A stretch of DNA of 64,000 nt from Phascolarctos cinereus (GCF_002099425.1 NW_018344038.1:1054001-1118000); one strand, 5' to 3'; shown: positions 32,882-43,242, counted from the first letter of the stretch. The notes: generated by a model not told the origin, from the sequence alone. Made by a program: numbers and translations.

Positions 32882-33125
32882 GGGGGCAGCTAGGTGGCAC
32901 AGTGGATAGAGTGCCAGGCCTGAAGTCAGGAAGACTCATCTTTGGGAGTTTAAATCTGACCTCAGATACTTACCAATTGTGTCACCCTGGGCGAGTCACT
33001 TAATCCTCTTTGCCTCAATTTCCTTATCTGTAAAATGAGCTGGAGAAGGAAAAGGCAAATCACTGCCAAGAAAACCCCAGATAGGGTCACAAAGAGTTGG
33101 ACATGACTGAAATGACTGAACAATG
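32882..33125 (+). mobile_element. RTE-tailed marsupial SINE, nearly full length
   Basis: Head gggggcagctaggtggcaca (A-box-like), B box gtttaaatctgac, middle agctggagaaggaaaaggca, then aaaaccccagatagggtcac and tggacatgactgaaatgact. The least diverged RTE-tailed copy here. Confidence 0.9.
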
Positions 33126-33496
33126 ACAAACAGGACCAGGAATGTTTATTTTTGTCTTTTTGTTTTATGCCCAAACTATTTTTACCTGATCCTAACACCC
33201 TTACCAACTCTCCTACCGAGAGGGGATTTTCCCCTTATACCCGTGTTGTGTCTTGTTTTAGCAAAAAAAAAAAATACATGGGTGGGGTCAGGTGATATAG
33301 GTAGACATAATATCTATATGATGAAGAACGTGCCATTTAAGAGCCAATATCTACCTATTTACAATTACCTATTATTTGTCTCTCATGAATGTCAGCTTGC
33401 ATTCAGCTTGAACAAATGAGGGCTTCTACATTCCAGCCAAACTGTCCTACTTTATCTTGCTTGAATTCAGCAGTCCATCTCCCACTTGTTTGCTTT
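33126..33496. other. Unassigned sequence
   Basis: Contains an A-run near 33261. No family recognised. It includes the left target duplication of the next SINE. Confidence 0.4.
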
Positions 33497-33634
33497 TTAT
33501 TTTTTTAAAGAGGCATTTGGAGTTAAGAGTCCAGAGTCCCACAGCTAGTGAGTGTTATGTGTCTGAAGTGGGATTTGAACTCAGGTCCTCCTGACTCCAG
33601 GGCCTGTGCTCTATCCACTGGGCCACCTAGCTGC
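33497..33634 (-). mobile_element. Short A-tailed marsupial SINE, antisense, with 16-bp target duplication
   Basis: T-rich start (the A tail), then agtcccacagctagtgagtg, ggatttgaactcaggtcctc and gggccacctagctgcc. Flanks cccacttgtttgcttt at 33481-33496 and 33635-33650 are identical, as expected of L1-driven insertion. Confidence 0.92.
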
Positions 33635-33650
33635 CCCACTTGTTTGCTTT

Positions 33651-33968
33651 CTTGCAGGCTGTCCCTCATCCCTCAAACACATTCCCTCTCACCCCAGCTT
33701 CTTAGAATCCTTGGCTTCCTTCAAGGCTCAGCTCACGCACCCTTTCCTACTGGAAGCTTTTCCTGATATGCTTCGTTGGTTGTGGTCCCTGCCCCGCTAA
33801 AATTATCTTGTATGTATGTCCTCAGCCGTTTATTTATTTATTTATTTATTCTTCCCAATCAAATACAAGTTTCTTGATGGCAGAGACTTTTTTGTTTTAT
33901 CTTTGTATCCCAATATCACTGGCACATGGTGTGTGCTTAATAAATGCTTGCTGAATTGCATTGGACTC
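33651..33968 (+). mobile_element. L2 LINE 3' end
   Basis: gaatccttggcttccttcaa, ggctcagctcacgcaccctt, tactggaagcttttcctgat, gtttcttgatggcagagact and gcttaataaatgcttgctga. The frames 33548-33800 are L2/SINE debris. Confidence 0.85.
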
Positions 33969-34156
33969 TGCAGGCATCAACTCTGGTTGAAGACCAATGG
34001 AATAAGTCAAAAGAACCCTATACTTCTCAGCTCTAGCCTGATAAAGAGGTGAGAGGAATGTAGTTCTCATGGCAACCAGCTTACATGAAGGGAAATTGGT
34101 GGTGAGTCACCCCTCTGACAGGCCTGTTTTGTTTCCTGGGTTCCAAGGGGGTATGA

Positions 34157-34412
34157 CAGGGCAGCTGGGTGGTTCAGTGGATAGAGTGCCAGGCCTGCAG
34201 TCAGGAAGACTCATCATCCTGAATTAAAACCTGGCCTCACACACTTATAGCTATGTGACCCTGGGCAAGTCACTTAACCCTGTTTGCCTCAGTTTCCTCA
34301 TCTGTAAAATGAGTTGGAGAAGAAAATGCAAACCACTCTAGTATCTTTGTCAAGAAAACTCCAAATGAGGTCCGAGAGAGTTGGGCGTGACTGAAATGAC
34401 TGAAGGACAGCA
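34157..34412 (+). mobile_element. RTE-tailed marsupial SINE
   Basis: Head ggcagctgggtggttcagtg, tcctgaattaaaacctggcc, agctatgtgaccctgggcaa, gagttggagaagaaaatgca, then gagagttgggcgtgactgaa and atgactgaaggacagcaagg. Confidence 0.9.
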
Positions 34413-34789
34413 AGGGGAGTATGACTATAAACCAGAGTTTTGGAAAACAATGTCAGAACAACCTCTGGATTCCCATTCCTAGCGTTTCTGAGTCTGAGGG
34501 GATTTGACAAGACCACCCAACCAATTTAGGAACAGATCTTGGAAAACTAACTTCCCTGAGGTGTCCTTAAATCATCTTCCCACCAGTCATTCTGAGCATA
34601 GACTAGAGGGAGGGCTAAGTAGGAGGCAAAGACACATTGAAATATTAGGCCTTGTCTTTGTTCTACTTTGTTCTAAATGAATTCCTCACATTTTTGACAC
34701 TACCAAGCCCTGTGGAGGGAAGTTTATTTCATGACCTCGTTTCTAGGACCAGTCAAAACTTTTCCCCCCAGTTACTCAGAGTTTGGCTT
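34413..34789. other. Unassigned sequence
   Basis: No element recognised. The frame 34652-34933 runs from here into L1 and is not a gene. Confidence 0.4.
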
Positions 34790-35045
34790 CCTTTGAACAT
34801 TGTCTTTATTTACATTATTCGAGTTGTTGCATATATTGTTTCTCGGGTTCTGCTCCCTTCACTTGATAGTACATCCAAGTCTTCCCATGCTTCTCTAAAT
34901 TCTTTACATTCTTCAGTTCTTAAAGGGCAATGATAGATATTCTGTTGTATTCAACACCATAATTTGTCCATCCATTTTCCAACTGATGGACATCTGCTTG
35001 GCTCCCAAGACTCAGCCTCTACAAAAATGTTACTACAATTACTGA
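34790..35045 (-). mobile_element. L1 LINE, ORF2 C-terminal end, antisense
   Basis: ttctcgggttctgctccctt, tccaagtcttcccatgcttc, aatttgtccatccattttcc and aactgatggacatctgcttg are the antisense L1 'GNMDEYY...HLL' region. Compare the block near 52.55-52.75 kb. Confidence 0.75.
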
Positions 35046-35170
35046 CAGACATTTATTGAGTGCCTACTATGTGCAAAGCACAGCTTTGTTGGTATTTGTA
35101 CTGAAAAGGTTGATTTGACTTTCATCTTCTTTTCCTGCCATGGGCACAACAGGTTTCCCCCTTAACACAG

Positions 35171-35399
35171 AGCAATTAGCTAAGAGCGCATGGGAAGAAA
35201 ACCAAATGGAGAGGGCAATCCTGTTGTTTACCTCCTTTCCTGTCCTGGATTACAGTCTCCAGAAGCAAAGCCAGACTGTTTTGCTCAAAGAATTTTCCAA
35301 CCAGATAAACCACTCTGAATTCCCTTTGCTCTATTCTCGCCAGCTTGGGGTTTCTCAGCACTCAAACCTGGTGCATTTTGCTTCTCCACCCTTTCCAAG
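35171..35399 (+). other. Candidate exon (splice-like bounds, open frame)
   Basis: Polypyrimidine-rich sequence ends in AG at 35151-35152 and again at 35169-35170. The right end reads ccaag|gtaagt, a near-consensus donor. One plus frame is open from 35140 to its stop at 35401, two bases into the would-be intron. The peptide (QLAKSAWEENQMERAILLF...) matches nothing I know. No partner exon was found and chance is a real explanation. Confidence 0.2.
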
Positions 35400-35684
35400 G
35401 TAAGTAGGGCAGCTGAAATGTCAACACTCTTCCCATCCCAGTTAGCTCTTGTAGACTGACACTGGAATGTAAAGGCACAGAGTATGTTTCTGAATTTCTC
35501 TCTGTTGTCCCAGCAGTAAAATGTGAGAATTTGGATTCTACCGTTAGGACATAGCAGGTAGGTGCAATCTTGCCACTTATTCCTTGCACACTAAATGTTA
35601 AAGTCTTACCCCACAACTACCTTTTTTGCCAAAAGGTTAAAAACAGTCAGACTATAGCTAGGACAGCAACTGTATGCATTGATA

Positions 35685-35892
35685 GGGTTATAGATTTAGA
35701 GCTGGAAAGGATCTTAGAGGTCATTGAGTCCAACCCCCCTCACTTTATAGATGAGGGAAGATGAGGAAACTGAGGCCCAAAGAAGTTAAGTGATTTGTCT
35801 GAAGTTACATTGCTAGTAAGTGTCTGAGGTAGGAGTCAAACTCAGGCCTTCCTGACTTCCAAACCAGTAGTCCTGTACCTGCTGGGCTCCAT
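35685..35892 (-). mobile_element. CORE-SINE with L3-like tail, antisense
   Basis: tagagctggaaaggatctta, gaggtcattgagtccaaccc, gaggaaactgaggcccaaag, gaagttacattgctagtaag and aaactcaggccttcctgact. Contains a short local duplication of gatgagg. Confidence 0.85.
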
Positions 35893-36828
35893 GAATTCCC
35901 TGGCTTTATTCTATGAAAGTACAGTTGGAGATATATTGACTAGATTCTAAACTACATTGTACATGAAAATTTCTGTCATTTGCTGTCAAACTTTCATTAT
36001 TATTGTGCCCTTGCCCTCTCCATTGAGGAGCTCCTTTGCTCTAGACCCATCGATGTGTTAACCAGATTTAATTCCAAGGGAACACGATCACTGAAAAGAA
36101 GAGTCAGCACCCTGACTTTATTCTCCCAACCTGACATCCCAGAAAAACATTACTTATAGCTTAGGTTTTGGATCATATCTAGGGTTGCCCCAAAAGAGAG
36201 GAATAGAAAGGCAAAAATGTAGATTATAGATAAGGTACAGACCAGCTTTATTTCCTCTGCACAAAAGACATACTTAGCATACACAAGATTTGCAATCATG
36301 CATTGACAAAAGACTTGAAATGGATATATTAATATAGCTGCTATTATACTCTCCCAGGAGGTTGATACTTAAAACACAGACATGATGCAGTTTCATGGAC
36401 AGATGAATAGACATTTTATATTTCACCTTGGCTCTACACTGTCTAAACAATTCCTTCTAGATCCACATCTTCTGGTAAGTCAGCCCAGGACTTGCTCTCA
36501 TACTCTGGCTGGCGATTGTCTTCTTCAAGAAGCCCAGAAACAGATATAAGAAAAATATTTCTCATACTGACTAAGGATCCTCTTGAGTTCATGAGGTGAC
36601 CTCCAAGGCTGGATATGTCCATTTTAGGATTGCTGCTCAGTCACCTACATTCAGGCAAAGAAATTCAAAGCAAAAGAAGCAGCCAGAATCTGAGGCTTAA
36701 GCTCACCTAGCTGAGCCTTGCTCTAGTCGTTTTGTGGGAGCAGTAGCTGATTGTGGTAGGATGAGCTTCCTTTCTTCACCCACCCTCCATGGGAAATTCA
36801 AGGAGAGAGAACTATTGGTCATACGTTC
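35893..36828. other. Unassigned, about 0.9 kb
   Basis: No known repeat is confidently recognised. The composition and the two tttatt motifs (near 36118 and 36248) make an unrecognised old interspersed element possible, but no terminal repeats are seen. Confidence 0.3.
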
Positions 36829-36899
36829 CAGAGACAGAAAGGAAGAGATAGAGAGACAGAGACAGAGAGATGGAAAAGGAGAGACAGAGACAGAGAGCT
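36829..36899 (+). repeat. Purine-rich (GAGACA)-type repeat
   Basis: Imperfect gagacagagacagagaga units. Similar to the longer tract at 38.57-38.79 kb. Confidence 0.9.
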
Positions 36900-37466
36900 G
36901 GAAGCTGTCTCTCCTCTTTAAACTGATGCAGCCCTTCCCTTGTTAGTCTCATCAGGGTAAAGAACTCACAATAAGAGGATTGCTCCATCACCCCAATAAG
37001 CTCCTGAATCAAGCATTGAGCCAGCCCACCTGGTCATTGAGAAGTAGGCAGGATAACTCTGTCCATGAGGTGCAACCCCCATTATACTAGAAAGCAAAGG
37101 GTTCAGGGTTTTATGTAGAAATGGTGGGTGGGGTTGGGGCACTTTTTAAAAGTCAATGGTATAGAGATATAAACTTTTAAATAGAGATTCTTCTTATCTC
37201 CAGCACCTAGTGTCCCCTGGCACATACTAGGTGCTTAATATATGCTTGTTGATCTATTGATCTTTTTGAACATTCTAGGAAGTCCTTGGGTGCCACAATG
37301 CAGCAAAACTTTATGATGAATGGCTGGTGATGAAGGGAAGGGTCTGTGGAACTGGAAGATTAGATTTGGTACCTGTTGAAAGAGTTTTAAAGTGGAGTTA
37401 GTAGCAATATTTAGGGAAAGCTAATTTAGATTTTGAACAATATTAATGGAAGCAAATCCACAAGAT
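36900..37466. other. Mostly unassigned, with one L2 end
   Basis: An L2-type terminus lies near 37195-37265 (tatctccagcacctagtgtc, gcacatactaggtgcttaat). The rest is unassigned. Confidence 0.45.
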
Positions 37467-37467
37467 A

Positions 37468-37676
37468 GCTTTGAGGATAGAACACTGGACCAGGAGTCAG
37501 GAAGACCTGAATTCAAATCCAGTCTCAAACACTTACTAGCTGTGTGACCCTGGATAAGTTTTTTAATCTGTTTCAGTTTTTTCAACTCTAAAATATGGGT
37601 GGCTACCTCATAGGGTTGTTGGGAGCATCAAATGAGATGCTATTTTTAGTGCTTAGCACAGTGCCTGGCAGATAAT
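37468..37676 (+). mobile_element. CORE-SINE
   Basis: ggaccaggagtcaggaagac, ctgaattcaaatccagtctc, agctgtgtgaccctggataa, tgttgggagcatcaaatgag and tagcacagtgcctggcagat. Confidence 0.85.
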
Positions 37677-37677
37677 T

Positions 37678-38290
37678 GTTGTTCATCTTTTGTTTTCAAA
37701 GAGGACCAATGACACCATGATGTGGGGGTGCTGTTGGATGATGGGTGATGTCTTCACCCGCATGTGAATTGAATTTAAGTGAGGCAAGGTTGTGCAAAGT
37801 CATCTGCCTCACTCTCTCTTCAAGAGTCATCAAAGTCCAGTGCCAGGACAAAAGTCAAGATGACTAGTGATGGCCCAGGATACAGTGGATGACCTTGGTC
37901 GTCTTCAAAGTCTGACCAAATTCCAAATGATCCACAGCACCTGCTTTAGCTGCTTTCACGGCCATTGGAACAAATTGTGCTCATCTGCCCATTCCAATGG
38001 AGGAAGTCTTTCTATGCTTGGGGTAGACATTTCCCTAACTCATTGACAGACCTGTCTGTTACCCTCAACCTGATTTAACCTAATTGCCAAGGTGTTTTTT
38101 ATGGGGGTATGGCTGCTAGGCACACTACAGCTTCTCGGAGCCACAGGTGAGAGTTGGGTGACAGGTGGACACCAAAGGTGGATAAGCAGCCCTGAAAAGG
38201 ACTCAGCAGCCCTCACACCAGAGGTTCCAGTCCTCGCCAAACACCCCACACACCCCACCTGGCACACAGGAGATTCTGAATAAATCCTTG
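37678..38290 (-). mobile_element. RTE-type LINE 3' end, antisense, longest copy
   Basis: ttgttgttcatcttttgttt, aaagaggaccaatgacacca, gaatttaagtgaggcaaggt, cctcactctctcttcaagag and aaagtccagtgccaggacaa. Beyond the shared module it continues at least to about 38.05 kb and perhaps 38.29 kb (tgaccttggtcgtcttcaaa, cattccaatggaggaagtct). The inner boundary is uncertain. Confidence 0.55.
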
Positions 38291-38384
38291 TTCCTTTCCC
38301 CCTCTCCCCCATGTGGGATACAAAGTTGGTGACAGCATTGGCTCCCACAGCCAGTATCTCCTTTATCTTCCTCTTCCATTATGG

Positions 38385-38480
38385 TGTTCTTCTCACTCTC
38401 CTTAGATTGTATGTGCCTTAGTAGCAGGAATAGTTTCGCTTGCTTGTATTTTTTATCTCTAATCCTTAGCACTTGTCCCT
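38385..38480 (+). mobile_element. L2-type 3' end
   Basis: ccttagattgtatgtgcctt then agtagcaggaatagtttcgc and ctctaatccttagcacttg, with the last block missing. Confidence 0.6.
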
Positions 38481-38564
38481 CCTCCAGCTCTCTCCTCTCT
38501 TTTCGTACATCTTTCCTCAGCCAGACCAATTCATCCCCTTAGTCCCTTCCCCTTCTGTAGCCAC

Positions 38565-38792
38565 AGGGGGGCAGGGAGGGAGAGAGGAAGGAGAGAGGGA
38601 AGAAGGGAAGGAGACAGAGAGAGAGAGAGACAGAAAGATACAGAGAGAAACAAAGAGACAGTGAAAGACAGAAACAGAGAGACAGAGAGAGACAGATAAT
38701 CACAGAGACAGAACAGAGAGACAAGAGACAGAGAGACAGAGAGTCAGAGAGATACAAAGAGAGAGACACAGAGACAGAGAGAGACAGAGATC
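38565..38792 (+). repeat. Long purine-rich (GAGACA)n tract
   Basis: About 225 bp of almost pure G/A with C at intervals (gagacagagagagacagata). Strong purine/pyrimidine strand asymmetry. The minus frames 38539-38769 and 38700-39110 (136 aa, rich in SLSLC) are translations of it. Confidence 0.93.
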
Positions 38793-39074
38793 ACCAAAAA
38801 AGTGTGCTCCCATATCCCTATTTCTTGTTAAACATTTCTGCCCATGTGGGAAGCTCTCTGAAAAAATAGGGTTGCCCTCAGATTTCCTTTGGGAGTGCCT
38901 GCAAATCAGCCCCAGTGACTGAAACCGTTTACTAGACAGAACTGTTGGAGGTTGCAGACAGGGTTGTATTTGCACTGCTAGGGAGGGAATAATTTCACGA
39001 CATTTAAAAATCCCAGGAGTCTCATCACTATGTATGATTAAATATTGTGAGTTGTTGGTTTGCCCACATGGTAG

Positions 39075-39405
39075 TAGAACTGGAAAGGCCATGGAGATCA
39101 CCCAGTCCAACCTCCTAATTTCTCATTAACAGATGAGAAAACTGAGAAACTAAGTAAAATGATTTGCTCAAAGTCATGCAAGTAGTAGGAAGCATTAGAG
39201 CCAGGTTTTCGTTGTTTTCTTTTTTTATAAGGCAATCAGGGTTAAGTGACCTGCCCAGGGTCACACAGCCAGTACGTGTCAAGTGTCTGAGGCAGCATTT
39301 GAACTCAGATCCTTCTGACTCAAGGACCAGTGCTCTATCCACTGCACCAGTAGAGCCAGGTTTTGAACCTAAGTCCCCACACTCCCAATCTAGTGCTCTT
39401 TTTTG
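39075..39405 (-). mobile_element. CORE-SINE with L3-like tail, antisense, split by a SINE
   Basis: gaactggaaaggccatggag, cacccagtccaacctcctaa, acagatgagaaaactgagaa and agtcatgcaagtagtaggaa. After the insert it resumes with ttttgaacctaagtccccac. One element interrupted by a younger one. Confidence 0.8.
39210..39350 (-). mobile_element. Short A-tailed marsupial SINE nested in a CORE-SINE
   Basis: tttttttataaggcaatcag, cctgcccagggtcacacagc, catttgaactcagatccttc and ctctatccactgcaccag. Flanks tagagccaggtttt at 39196-39209 and 39351-39364 are identical 14-bp target duplications. Confidence 0.92.
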
Positions 39406-39499
39406 CTGTTCTACTCTGACTCTAATTCCAACTTTTTACTGCCTCTCTCTTACCCATAGCTATGGCTGACTCTCTGATACTGCCCAGTTTTTCTCAGGG

Positions 39500-40445
39500 C
39501 ATGCCTTGATTCCAGAGGCCATATAGTCAATGCATACCTGAACAGAAATCTCCTCTAAAAGCAGTCTCCCAACACCTGCTTGAGGACTTCCAATGGGGAA
39601 GGGGTCTCACTACCTTCTGAGACAGCCCATTTTTCTAATTATTAGGAAGCTCTTCCTCAGGTTCACTCATTGACCCCAGTTCTGCCCTCTACATCATTGG
39701 TCTTCAAAGTAGGAGTCATATCAAGGCTCTAAGGGTTGTGTGATCAACCCAGTAGAAGGGAGGAATATGGATTGAATCCTATCCTCCCTGCAATGGCCCA
39801 TTCTGGGAATCAATTCAAACACAATCATATCTACTCTTCACCCATTATCCCCCTAGACACCTCCCACTGTTATTTAGGTTCCAATTTCTCAGGTCCCAGC
39901 AATTATGCTTTAGAACATTTATTACCTGATTAATGCCCAGACACCCAAAGCAGCAGCCATTCAGAAAGTGCTACAGTTCCCCACTCCCACCCCCACTCCA
40001 GCATACCCACCTCTGCCCTCCTGATCACCTCCAGAGCCATCTGGAGTCGACTCTGTGCTCCAGGGCAGTGATCAGTAAGAGTCTGGTGTTCCTCTCCATT
40101 TTTTTTTTTTGGTTTCCAGTAGGAAAGAGTGAGTATACTATCTATAAAATAGCGCACATACATAATTTATAAATATTTATACATACATGGGGGGGTATGT
40201 TCAACATTATTTGTTTATTTATTTATTTCTGACAGGGATATGTGATCTAAAAAGTTTGGAGACCACTGGTCTAAAATCCAAGCAGAGCAAATCTAATCTT
40301 TCTTCCATATGTCAGCTGTTTAAATATATCATAATCCCACTGAGACCTCTCTTTTCCTCCACACTAAAGATGCATGGTTTCTTCCTATGGTTTCTAGACT
40401 TTTCATCATTCTGATCCCACTCTCCTGAACATTGTACCTCCACAA
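39500..40445 (-). mobile_element. L3/CR1 LINE 3' UTR, antisense, split by a hAT element
   Basis: atacctgaacagaaatctcc, tgcttgaggacttccaatgg, aaggggtctcactaccttct and ttaggaagctcttcctcagg, ending tgccctct. After the insert: ccaagcagagcaaatctaat, gtcagctgtttaaatatatc and gagacctctcttttcctcca. Confidence 0.85.
39695..40268. mobile_element. Non-autonomous hAT-like element inside L3
   Basis: Ends cattggtcttcaaagt and the complement of agtttggagaccactg match at 12 of the first 14 positions. Flanks ctctacat (39687-39694) and gtctaaaa (40269-40276) share 5 of 8 bases. Removing it restores collinear L3. The interior has a T-run near 40100 and a ttta repeat near 40205, and no transposase. Confidence 0.75.
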
Positions 40446-40917
40446 TAATTGCCATAGTACATTCAGAAGGCTGTTGTGATGAACCAACCGGGTAGTGTTC
40501 CATAATTGTGACGTGCTGTGTTAACAGTAAGCAATTGATATTATTTAAGTTCTTCATGAATGTGTGACAGGAATCCGGGAGTAGACTGCTACCTCTCCTT
40601 GAGGGCAGAGATTACATCTTTTACTTTTCTTATGTTTACACAGTAGGTAACATAGGTCACCTGGTTACTCTGCTGGACTTCTTCATTGTTTCCAGAAACT
40701 CATCTTCCTGCAAGATCACATCAACTTTAAAACACACTATTCCTCAGTTCCCCCTGCCCCTGGGGTGCCCCTCCCTCCCTGGGGTGGAGAGTGGACATCA
40801 AAGAGGCTCCATTTAAGGAGGGCTCCCATGGCATCTGCCTCATAATTTCCCAACAGGCTGCTTTCCTCTGGACTTTTCCTCATGCTTCTAGTGCAAGATA
40901 CTACCTCTCCCTTTTCA
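40446..40917. other. Unassigned sequence
   Basis: No confident repeat. A pyrimidine-rich part lies near 40740-40780. Confidence 0.4.
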
Positions 40918-41062
40918 GCTTTTTTTTTTTAATGTGTCCTCTTCCCCATTAGATTGTAAGCTCCTCGAGGTCAGGTACTAGCCCCGGCCATTCTTTGTGT
41001 CCTCAGCACTAAGTCATCTGGCACTTGGTAGGTACTTAATAATTGTTTATTAACTTACTGAG
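40918..41062 (+). mobile_element. L2 3' terminus
   Basis: ccattagattgtaagctcct, cgaggtcaggtactagcccc, tcatctggcacttggtaggt and acttaataattgtttattaa. Confidence 0.8.
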
Positions 41063-41344
41063 AAGATGATGTTAAATAATACCTTTTACAGAAAGACTCT
41101 CCTCAGAATCTTCCTTTGTAGGCATGTTTGAATAATAATGATAATAGTGATATTTGCATAACACTTTAAGATTTGCGGAGTACTCCATATACATTATCTC
41201 CTTTAAAACCAGTAATAACATTACACTTGAATTTGGTTCAAGGATTCTTTTTAATACTTTTTGTAAACATGAATCTTCCCCATTGTGGATCATGTTTTTC
41301 TTAAGTGTTGGTCTTTAAGTATTCAAGAGAGTTCTCAGAGTTCT

Positions 41345-41460
41345 AAGGAACTTCTATTGTTACACAGTTTCCTCATCTATAACCTAAGGAGGTTGGACTA
41401 AAAGACCTCAGATATGCCTTTCAGCTGTGATCCTGTGATCTTGTATCTCCAACCCAAACT
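41345..41460 (+). mobile_element. CORE-SINE fragment with L3-like tail
   Basis: cagtttcctcatctataacc, gaggttggactaaaagacct and ctttcagctgtgatcctgtg. Confidence 0.7.
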
Positions 41461-41484
41461 GAATAAGAATCCTCTCTATAGTAT

Positions 41485-41585
41485 CCTACAGGGACTTTGT
41501 TTATTATATCTCTAACCCCACTATCCCTACCCTAGTACCTTGCAGAGAGCAAGTGTTCAACAAATAGTTATTAATTGATATCTGC
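41485..41585 (+). mobile_element. L2-type 3' end
   Basis: taccctagtaccttgcagag and agcaagtgttcaacaaatag preserve the end block in diverged form. Confidence 0.6.
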
Positions 41586-41599
41586 GTGAATGTTGGGTG

Positions 41600-41762
41600 G
41601 GACCTTAAGCAAGTTACTTACCCTCTGTCTTAGTTTCCTCCTCTGTAAAATGGGAATATTAATTGCACCTACTTCCCAGGGTCGTGAGGATTACATGAGG
41701 TAATATGTGTAGAGTGGTTCATAAACCTTAAAGCACCATATAGAAGTTAACAATGATGATGA
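41600..41762 (+). mobile_element. CORE-SINE, head missing
   Basis: taagcaagttacttaccctc, gtttcctcctctgtaaaatg, gggtcgtgaggattacatga and ataaaccttaaagcaccata. Confidence 0.8.
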
Positions 41763-42097
41763 CAATATACGCCCAGTGGGAGAATCTCTGATAATGTCCT
41801 CATGGATACTGTAACTTACCTTGGTCATATTTAGCTAAAATTTAATTCTCTGCCTAACAAATCTGATACTAGCTCAATTTATTTACAAAGATGATAATTC
41901 TGTCTAGGTCAGTATCACCAACTTTGTTTTAAAAGATGAATACCTTAGTCATGAAGTTATGGTGCTGTGAACCTGGCTTAGGCCACAGTTAGGATGGTAG
42001 GGAAAGCCAGGCATGAGAGTCCAGATAGATCCTCTGGGTCATTAGAGGATTTAGAGGCATGTGCGTGCGTGGGACACACAGCAGATGACTCTATACA
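41763..42097. other. Unassigned sequence
   Basis: No element or gene recognised. Confidence 0.4.
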
Positions 42098-42425
42098 GAA
42101 AATGGGAAAGGTGCAATGAGAATTGAGATGGACAAAGTATTGATTTTCAAAAAGGAGTAAAATGTGGATTCCAGAAAGCACAGACCAATGATATTGACAT
42201 TGATTCCTGATAAGATTCCAGATAAATTAGTAAATATGTGGTTTCTGAACACTTAGGAATAAAATTGGGGATCAATAAAAGCCAGCTTAGGATAACAAAT
42301 CTGAAACTACTCTCATTCCCTTTTGTGTTAAGGTTCCTAGACTAGTAGATGGGGGGAATGGGGTAGACATACTATATTCTGAGTTCTACAAATGATTGGA
42401 CAAAATCTCAGGATGACCCAAAGAG
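42098..42425 (+). mobile_element. CR1/L3 LINE, reverse-transcriptase fragment
   Basis: In frame it reads VLIFKKE-NVDSRKHRPMILTLIPDKIPDKLV. This matches the CR1-clade RT segment 'IFKKG...NYRPVSLTSIPGKILEKL'. Further on ccagcttaggataacaaatc and actagtagatggggggaatg fit 'SQHGF...LVDxGxAVDxxYLDF'. Many stops, an ancient remnant. Confidence 0.65.
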
Positions 42426-43009
42426 ACATACATTTCTCAAACATATCATGTATATTCAAATGGTCAAATGGATATATCATAAATGTGACTTCCCTTCAGT
42501 GGTGAAGATTGCAACTCATCAATGACTGCCCACCCTATGAATCTCCTGCCAGTGTTGTCCCATGAGTTCAACACCCCATGTGCCTTCTTCACTTTCTCTT
42601 GACGTCATGCAGATAGTGCAGCACAGAGGTCTTCTAACAGTTATTCCATATTTTTGCCATAAGACCAAGCTACGTACTTTTTTCAATCATATATTACTTT
42701 GACGATAACCTTTTCTTAGTTCTTTTTCATAGTTTCTCGTTGATTATATGTTTCAGCCTCCTCACATTCATTATGCACTTCTCCATTGCCCTCTGACTCA
42801 TACACATTTTTAATTCCTCAGAGATTGTAGTATTACATGACTCACAGCTATACAACAAAACCAGTAAAATATTGCTTTTAAAAAGACAATCCTTTCTTTT
42901 AGAGAGAAATTTAGGGATCATTAAAGGAGCTTTGCAGTTTTCCAAATGCAATCCAGCATACTCTTCTCCTCCCATTTAATTCTAGGTCTAACTCACTGTC
43001 CATTTTCTT

Positions 43010-43165
43010 CTTTTTTAAATGATATTTTCCCTCAATTACATATAAAAATAAGTTTTAACATTCATTTTTTAAAAAATTGAGCTCCAAAATCTCTCCCACC
43101 TTCCCTCCCCTCTCCTCTCCCTGAGACAGTAAGCAATCTGATGTAGGCTATCTAAGATATGTATG
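43010..43165 (-). mobile_element. L1 3' UTR fragment inside the RTE copy
   Basis: Plus strand ttccctcaattacatataaa, ataagttttaacattcattt, attgagctccaaaatctctc and gcaatctgatgtaggctat. Same segment as at 2.04 and 7.84 kb. No clear target duplication was found. Confidence 0.75.
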
Positions 43166-43242
43166 TTGAATTTAACTGTGTGCCATAATACTGACAATAT
43201 TTATTTTTGTTTTAATTATTTTTTCCCTGTATGGATGATTAG

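Noticed and set aside
32882-32945. tRNA gene suggested by A-box- and B-box-like motifs
   Set aside because: These are the tRNA-derived heads of SINEs, lacking a cloverleaf and continuing into SINE bodies.
35893-36828. Possible LTR-type fossil
   Set aside because: Some features recall an old LTR, but no paired ends, flanking duplication or coding remnant could be seen.
38539-39110. Long minus-strand frames up to 136 aa rich in Ser, Leu and Cys
   Set aside because: They translate the GAGACA-rich tract. A six-base repeat keeps frames open without coding.
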